Below, piece by piece: positions 57,691 through 64,000 of a stretch of 64,000 nucleotides of DNA. A program made the translations under genes and the position numbers. The DNA comes from Branchinecta lynchi (lineage: Eukaryota > Arthropoda > Branchiopoda > Anostraca > Branchinectidae), in assembly GCA_023053575.1 (NCBI GenBank), contig JAKZAP010000008.1, forward strand, positions 2,009,001-2,073,000, in the 5' to 3' direction. The notes under the pieces were generated by a model, which had not been told where the DNA came from, ran no database searches, and saw nothing but the letters and a program-made list of their open reading frames with translations. Position 1 is the stretch's first letter; the number at the start of each line of letters is the position of its first letter.

Positions 57691-58723
57691 TTTATTCTAT
57701 GCCTTATTTAATTTTTTCTATAATTTGTTTAGTATTTTTTTTATTTTACTGAAAGTATTTTTTTTCTAATTAATTTTTTGTGAAAAGTCAGCTTCTATTT
57801 TTCAGTATTTGAGAAAAAGTGCTCGGTGAACTCAGTATTTGAGCAAACTGCTCGATGAACTTCTGCAGAGGCTGTTACGGCTCCGTATCAGCTTCTCTGG
57901 AGGACGATACGATGTCGTAACGTCCTCCACAAAAGTAATTGTCATAGAATAACTTCCTGTGGGACATAACCTGCATTGCATATCTTTTCGAGAAAAGTTA
58001 TAAATATATTTCGACACATTCCACTGCTAGCGTCAAATAAACGAATCATACACTGTCAAATATGGATGTACCGAGAGCAAGGCCATGCAAGACACGCTTA
58101 CAATTAAACATAATTAATTATATAAAGGAGAGAAATAAAAATACACAAAGATGGGAATATCGATGTACTAAAGAAATAAAATAAGAGAAAAGCAAAAATA
58201 GGATAAAATCTAAGTGAGAATCACTCACTCAACTTCTTTAATTCTCGATCAGCGTTCGTCTTAGTCTTGATTTTATAGCAGCCTTGAAAAGTATGTCCGT
58301 TCGTCTTTCTACCTTTCCGTACGTCTGTATGCGCCCTTGATTGCTTAACGAATAAGATACTTAGATCAACTTTGATGAGGCGCTTACAAACTTAGAAACG
58401 CAAAAAGCCCTCTGACCATATCGACTGGTTTATCGGTTTATACAGGAGCAAAATGAACTTCTGAATAAAAAAAAAAAGCTGTTTTTTCTTACCTCGGATG
58501 GATATTTCAGCCAGAATCCGGTAAAACCTGAAGTTTCAGAAGGAACTTTATTGCCCGACGAATCTGGTTAAGGGGTCAGTCTGTGGTAAAATAACGACCT
58601 TTGGCAACACTTTACTGTGAACTTTCGACCTAGGTCATGTTTCTTTGGTTGTAGTAGCACTTCACGTTGCCCAATCAACGTACATATAGTTCCAGATGAC
58701 TTGTTCCTGGATGTCAGCTTGCG
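57691..58723. other. No confident feature; possible old HINE remnant
   Basis: Near 58290-58400 the text (CCGTACGTCTGTATGCGCC, then GATCAACTTTGATGAGGCGC) weakly resembles the arm of HINE elements in reverse. The rest is AT-rich and unassigned. Confidence 0.35.
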
Positions 58724-58727
58724 TTAA

Positions 58728-59095
58728 AGCTTAACTGAAAAGCCAACTTATTTTTGAATCATTCAACTGAACACAGTGCATCATTTAGATTCTGCTAAAA
58801 GTTTTTTTTATTTTCCACTATTCCACTCAGGGCGTTCAGAGTATCTACAGCCGTCCCCACAGTGCAAATTCTGTTATGACGCTAATTCGAATCTCAACAC
58901 AAACGCGGCTTTTCATTGGCGAATGGTGATCTTAGTGAAGACTACTTAGTGCCTGAAACACAAATTTTGTAAATCGATTATTCGTGAATAGTGGAGCAAC
59001 GAAGTAACGCATTTTCATCGGGTCTTCAAGCCTATTGAAGTAAATAAGTGATGGGTAACTAGATTGTCCTATCTTCCCCCCTTTTCTGTTAAACT
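58728..59095 (-). mobile_element. TTAA-type element, copy 3
   Basis: 368 bp; ends AGCTTAACTGAAAAGCC and TTTTCTGTTAAACT; TTAA at 58724-58727 and 59096-59099. Contains AATCGATTATTCGTGA and GTGATGGGTAACTAGATTG blocks shared with the other copies. Confidence 0.88.
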
Positions 59096-59465
59096 TTAAT
59101 GAAATCTTTCGTAGTCAAGTTCGTTGATTTTATCAACTACTCACTCTAGGCTATACATGCTACAAGACTCGTCAGTTCGCCTCCTTTCCTCTTAGGATAA
59201 AAGCTAGGACTAGTGAGTGAACTTGCTTCGCAATTGAATTACCAATTGTTGTAACGAATCAGTAGCTACTAAATGAGCTGCTTTCATCCTTCTTGATGAT
59301 GTAATTTTTCCGAGTGGCAGGTTTTAATTATAGTAAGAAAGTAAGTAATTTTATTACCCAAAAATTCACATGGAATTAGGACGGATTATGAAAATGAAAA
59401 AGAAAAGAGAAATCACACTACGGAACATCATCAAAAGTATTTACACACTATGGACATTAAAGTTT

Positions 59466-60941
59466 AATAATAATAATAATAATAATAATATAATATTTAT
59501 TTATTACCCACTTACATCAAAAAGATTAATAGTGGAGTATAAACTTGAAGAAGGAAAAAGAAAAAACGGCTAAAGACGCAAAACAACAACTAGAGTCAAC
59601 AAAACATTAATAAAACAAACGGATCAAACCGTGGTGAGGCGACAAACGCCGATACGCTGTTTCTGAGAGCTTTTTGTGTAGATCAGTCAGCTTCTCAGTA
59701 ATATTCGGAAGATAAAACTTTTTAACTATCTTTCGATTCTTATACCACAGAGGAAGATAGAGAAGAAATTTACAGAATCGGAAGTAAGAAGATCGAATAT
59801 CGCTAATGTCTCTTTTCTTAAATATAGGGTAAAGCCCAGAAAGGTAAAGAACAGAATGATCGGAGAAAGTAGAGTAAAGCTTACCAAGGGCGACACGATT
59901 GTATTTCCCTCGATTGGCTACAATTTTAGAGTAACCAATCTGGATTTTCACTCTGGCATCCCGGACAGCACGCTCACGCAGAGTTTTAAGATTTTTTGTA
60001 AGTGTAATACCCAACCACCGGATCGAGTCTACATGAGGGATAGAGAAATTTTGAGAACTTAGAGGTCTAGTAGAAGAAGGAACGTTGAAAGAAAGATACT
60101 CGGATTTATCAGCATTAAGCGAAAGACCGATATTAGTAAAAGAAGAAGAAACTTTATGAACCATCTGCGAAAGACTGAGTTTAGACCGGCTAATTAGAAG
60201 AATGTCATCAGCATAAGCAAGGTAGGAGATATCACTCAAACCAACAAAACACATAGAAGAAATATTCTCAAGAATACCAGAAATACAAAATTTAAAAATA
60301 CTAGGAGATAACACTCCACCCTGCCGTACGCCCCGACGAACAAAAACATTAGAAGATGAAAAGGCACCATTAGTTTTAATCCGAAGATAGGAGTTACCAT
60401 ACCAAAACTTTAGAAGAAAAATAACAGAAAGGTTAATACCATGATTATAAAGAGAGTAGAGAGCTTGACTATGTACAACACTATCGAAAGCCTTAGAAAG
60501 ATCCAGAGCACAAATATGAAGACCATAACCTTTAGCCGAAGCATCTTTAAGAAGGGAAGCAAGAGCACGGTGAGCGTGCTGGCAACCAATGCCAGCCTGA
60601 AAACCAAACTGATTCTCCCCAAAATTAGCATTTTTGCTTATGAAAGGTAGTAAAATATACTCAAGGATTTTACTAAAATTACAAGCAACCGTAATAGGCC
60701 TGTAAGAAGAACAATCCAGCGGAGTCTTACCTCGCTTAAGTACAGAGGTGACAGTTCCACACAAAAAGCTATCAGGAACAAGGGAGCAGCACAGGCACAT
60801 TTGGAAAAACAACTGTAAATGGAAAAACAAAGACGGGCAATTTATTTTTAGATGACATGCACTGATACCGTCAACATCAAAAGAGCTTGATTTCAGTTTC
60901 TTAACAGAAGCAATTACAGCATCAACTGAAACGGGAAGAAC
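59466..60941 (-). mobile_element. LINE4, 5'-truncated copy of a LINE2-related family
   Basis: Starts (minus strand) at about 60941 in VLPVSVDAVIASVKKLKS, the region just before RT, and ends in a 3' UTR with ATACTCCACTATTAA, GGGTAATAAATAAA and an (ATT)n tail at 59467-59492. The endonuclease half is absent; a TTAA element adjoins the truncated end. Confidence 0.85.
59607..60941 (-). pseudogene. LINE4 ORF2: reverse transcriptase and C-terminal domain
   Basis: Uninterrupted frame of over 400 codons ending at 59607. RT blocks in order: SYRPITVACNFSKILEYILLP, ENQFGFQAGIGCQHAHRAL, ALDLSKAFDSVVHSQALY, GVRRGVRQ-type GVRQGGVLSPSIF, AYADDILLISRS and RWLGITLTKNL. The C-terminus has KIQIGYSKIVANRGKYN and YFRFCKFLLYLPLWYKN. 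All catalytic aspartates (D of LDLSKAFD, YADD) are present. Inactive only because the 5' half is gone; the open frame suggests a recent insertion. Confidence 0.9.
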
Positions 60942-60945
60942 TTAA

Positions 60946-61463
60946 CCAATTAACTGAACAGGCAACTTATTTGTACATCTTAGATTTAAATACATTGAAT
61001 TATTACAACACCCATTGGGGATTTTCATTCTGTCCACAGTAGTCTTCAGTAGGGACGTTGGAAATGTGGACGCTTTCCCATGGTGAATCCGTCCACAATT
61101 TGCCCGCGAAAATTTAAACTGTCGACCCAATGTGATTTTCAAGCTCATATTTTGATCGAGATCAGATATGGCAAATATCAGTCATTGCTCTATCCCTGAT
61201 TGTAAAACCAGGTCAGAAGACTGCCCACTTACAAGGGTAACAACCGTTTATTTATTTGTATGCTGCTGGTGTTGTTGCCAAATGTTCCAGGCACCGTAGA
61301 GCTATCACAAAAACGGAAAGAGCAGCAAGCACAATGAAATAATCGATTATTTGGAAATATCAGAAAAACAAACTGACGCTTTTTCATTGGGTTTTCAAGA
61401 TTGTTTAAGTGAACAAGTGACGGGTAACTAGATTGTCGTATCCTAGCCCTTTTCGGTTAAACT
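60946..61463 (-). mobile_element. TTAA-type element, copy 4, degenerate end
   Basis: Flanks TTAA (60942-60945) and TTAC (61464-61467); ends CCAATTAACTGAACAGG and TTTTCGGTTAAACT. Body matches 33878-34354 in reverse (GGTGTTGTAATAATTC, GGCAACAACACCAGCAG). Confidence 0.75.
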
Positions 61464-61666
61464 TTACCAACACTGCTGGCAGAGGGTGTCTAGCCACGGT
61501 TTCGCGCAGCCTTTTCCAGAAAATTCTCAACGACACGGTTAACACAAACTGTTGGATCGGATACGCCGTACGTACGCATTATATAGAAAGTCTCAGAAGG
61601 AACTTCGCGAATCGAAAAAACAGAACTCTTACTTTTTCACACTGGGCGGACGACAAGTATTTCCAA
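61464..61666 (-). pseudogene. LINE5 ORF2 C-terminus, distal part
   Basis: Minus-strand translation continues from 63104: PFWKYLSSAQCEKVRVLFFRFAKFLLRL, then frameshifted text (ENFLEKAARN). Matches the C-terminal domain of LINE4. Separated from its upstream part by HINE-A. Confidence 0.7.
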
Positions 61667-63103
61667 CAAGAGCTGTAAGCTCATATGGCCCTTGCAAGCA
61701 TATGTAGTAAGAAATACCCCAACAAGAAAAAATGAAGGGGGCTGGAAATTCAACCTATCGTTTCACTTCAAATATAAAAATAGGAGACAGAAAGCAAAAG
61801 GAAACAAGAAGGAAAACAAAAACCAGCAAGGGTGTGTCAGATGGAAGTATTCGGTTAAGACGCGCCGAACTCGCAAGGCTGGGTCAGAGGATGGAAGTTT
61901 TTTTTTTCACTTTTCGGTTAAGATGCGCACTTTAAGGGTGCTCAAAATTAATTTCTAAGCAAAACCCTTGAGGCAAAAAGTTTGATGTACTCATGGCGAT
62001 CTGGAAAAAGTAAATTTTGCTTAAAAGTATTTTTTGTATTTTGCGGTTGAGATGAGTTCTTTAAGGAATGGTCGGATCGGAGAAGTGACGATGTCTAACC
62101 CAATGATGTCAAGTTTCTAATGCTCCAGCAAAGTTTTATCGTCCTATCACATCTGGGTGTACCTTAACTAACGATAACCGGAGTTCCGGACACCCCCCTA
62201 CATCCCCCCCCTTGGTACCCGAATCCGGTCCGATTCTGTCACTGATAACCTAGGACTTGTGCCTGTACTTCCCACCAAGTTTCATCCTGATCGCTCCCCT
62301 CTATGTGTATCACAAGATTTCCGGTTCTCCCCTCCCCCCCCCCCAGTTCATCGGATCCGGTCCTCACTTGTAATTGGACATCTGAGACATGAGTTCTTTC
62401 ATGATATCAAGTTTCATTAAGATCCGATAACCCGATCGAAAGTTATACAAGCCACTAATTTCCGGATTCCGCCGTCTCCCCCTCCCCCACGATGGTCGGA
62501 TCGGGCTAGTGACTGTTTCCAAGTTAATCTAGTCGGGTCTCTGATATGCCTGCCAAGTTTTATCGTCCTAGCCCACCTGGAAGTACATCAACTACGGATC
62601 ACCGGAATTCCGGAACCCCCCTCCAACTCCCCCCACAGTGTCCGAATCCGGTCCGGTTCTGTCAGTTATTTATCTAGAGCTTGTGCTAGTTCTTCCCACC
62701 AAGATTCATCCCGATCGCTCCACTCCGAGAGTTTCACACGATTTCCGGCTCCCCCTCCGACTCCCCTTCAGATTCATCTGATCCGGTCCGGACTTGAGAT
62801 GAGACATCTGAGACACGAGGTCTTCCCAGGTATCAAGTTTCATTAAGATCCGATCACCCATTCGAAAGTTATGCATGCCCCTATTTTCTGGATTCTGCAA
62901 TCTCCCCCTCCCCCCCCCACGATGGTCAGATTGGGCAAGTGACTATTCCCAAGTTAGTTTGGTCGGGTCCCTAATATGCCTGCCAAGTTTCATCGTTCTA
63001 GCATATCTGGAAGTACCCTAACTCGCAAACACCGGACTGACCGACCGACAGACCGACGGAAAAGTGATCGGTATATGGCACTTGGCCGGAAGGCAAGTGC
63101 CAT
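61667..63103 (-). mobile_element. HINE-A element, complete copy, inserted in LINE5
   Basis: From CAAGAGCTGTAAGCTCATATGG to the terminal hairpin ending CAAGTGCCAT at 63103. TTCCAA precedes and AAAAAGGTGC follows; joining the LINE5 reading frame across the site requires five A (codons for PFW). The terminal stem is GAGCT-TAC-AGCTC on the minus strand. Core units carry CCAAGTTTCATC, GGATCCGGTC and poly-C tracts; a GACCGACCGACAGACCGACGG microsatellite precedes the hairpin. Confidence 0.85.
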
Positions 63104-63350
63104 AAAAAGGTGCTATATACGGTACATGTGGAAGAGCAATGGCAATATACAGCGACGCGAGGAATCTACGGCAGAACCGATGTCTGTTACCAATAATTGA
63201 CCCGTACGCAATCCGGATTTTCGCCTCTATGCGTCGTACAAGCAGCGTTGCGGTGGAGTGGAGGCTTCGACCGATAACGAAATTCGAATGAGTTAAAAGA
63301 GTTTTTGGAATCCCCAAACGTGGTGACCGATGACCAAGTAACTTCTGCCC
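63104..63350 (-). pseudogene. LINE5 ORF2 C-terminus, proximal part
   Basis: Minus-strand reading: RLGIPKTLLTHSNFVIG, then RRIEAKIRIAYGSIIGNRHRF and LALPHVPYIAPF, matching the same stretch of LINE2 and LINE4 (RWLGIT..., KIQIGYSKIVANRGKYN). Left end at the HINE-A insertion; right boundary approximate. Confidence 0.7.
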
Positions 63351-63519
63351 GTCGGTCTGTCTTTTTAGCACGCCATCTCGCAAAGAGTAGAGGATTTTTT
63401 TTTTGTTCAGTGCTAGGGTCCTTTGGACCAGATTACAGGTCAAATTTGGAGACTGCCCTTGTAGCCCGGAGGGGTATTCAGTTAAGGAGTGACAAAATAT
63501 ATTATTTTCATGCAAAAGA

Positions 63520-63920
63520 TGTTGTCGATTTAGGCGCTAGTAGATATGCTGAATCCATATATGACCTTTTCTTTTCGCACAAGTAGTTCTCCCGGAATTC
63601 AGAAAATATCGTAAATTGGCGAGAAATAAAAGTTTTGTCCGATGAATTATCAAAACAGGGGTAAAAACTTTGGGTCGGTATTTATTCTCCTGCCAGACCG
63701 ATATTCAGCCGAATCCGGCAAGAACAGGAATTTGGGTAGCTTATATTGGAAAGTTGATATCTCGAATCGGTCCCTCCGCTTCGCTTTCCTGTTTGGTTGA
63801 TACTACGACAGTGTTGCCACTTTTCTCTGACGGAACTGGAACATTTGACTACGAAACTTGGTCCTTTTCAGAAATTTTTCAAGAGAAATTCAGCTTATCT
63901 TCATAATTATGTGCCTCAAC
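63520..63920 (+). repeat. Diverged HINE core remnant, CAAGACC family
   Basis: Phrases such as GTTGTCGATTTAGG, AGATATGCTGAATCC, AAGTAGTTCTCCCGGAATTC and CCGAATCCGGCAAGAACAGGAA resemble the core units of the CAAGACC family with heavy divergence. No termini in the window. Confidence 0.45.
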
Positions 63921-64000
63921 TTTGTCTGTATTTACTGGTAAGGAACCGGTCACAGAATTCTGGATCGCGTTGTCGTATCAAGGAAAATCTGTGACAACAC

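Noticed and set aside
31843..64000. Search for TM2-TM7 exons of the class B1 GPCR
   Set aside because: No stretch with flanking splice sites showed the expected membrane segments or motifs such as IHxNLF or EGLYL; a by-eye search could miss short diverged exons.

Overview
The window reads as intronic, transposon-saturated DNA of an animal, most likely a bilaterian invertebrate; the species cannot be named from the sequence. The only host protein-coding sequence I can support is two + strand exons, 13524-13652 and 23555-23741. They join in frame and encode the extracellular hormone-receptor domain and start of TM1 of a class B1 (secretin-family) GPCR. The intron between them is 9.9 kb, and the following intron apparently runs past the window end, since no further exon was found in the next 40 kb.

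Almost everything else is mobile DNA. (1) APE-type LINEs: a near-complete CR1-like element (27.1-31.8 kb) whose ORF1 carries two PHD-like and three CCCH fingers; a family ('LINE2') with two nearly identical broken copies arranged tail to tail (41.8-53.8 kb and 54.1-56.9 kb); an unrelated LINE (42.8-46.1 kb) inserted in one of them; a decayed LINE (15.4-19.4 kb); and several 3' fragments. (2) DNA transposon relics with readable target-site duplications: hAT-like (8 bp), MULE-like (9 bp), TTAA-type (4 bp), a 3-bp-TSD MITE family and a mariner-like foldback. (3) Long non-autonomous elements that I interpret as Helentron-like HINE or 'pearl' elements: asymmetric terminal inverted repeats, a terminal stem-loop ending G(G/C)TCTWG, tandem cores, a (GACG)n microsatellite and insertion in T-runs.

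Layout: 0-4.7 kb small repeats and LINE fragments; 4.7-8.0 kb a foldback element amplified in tandem and hit by two insertions; 8.2-11.6 kb LINE fragment and HINE-A; 12.5-13.2 kb MITEs; exon at 13.5 kb; 14.2-14.8 kb hAT element with a tRNA-like module; 15.4-19.4 kb LINE; 20.2-22.9 kb hAT, tRNA-like and HINE; exon at 23.6 kb; 23.8-25.8 kb MULE-like and TTAA elements; 26-32 kb HINE and CR1-like LINE; 33.6-40.3 kb HINE, foldback and HINE-A; 40.5-54 kb a deep nest (LINE2 holding an antisense LINE and a 5.66 kb Helentron-like element that itself holds a HINE); 54-64 kb LINE2 copy, TTAA elements, LINE4, HINE-A and LINE5.

No element appears intact or autonomous as read: every LINE ORF2 has a frameshift, truncation or damaged motif, and no transposase or Rep-helicase was seen. 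Several insertions could be checked against empty sites inside the same window, which makes their boundaries unusually firm.
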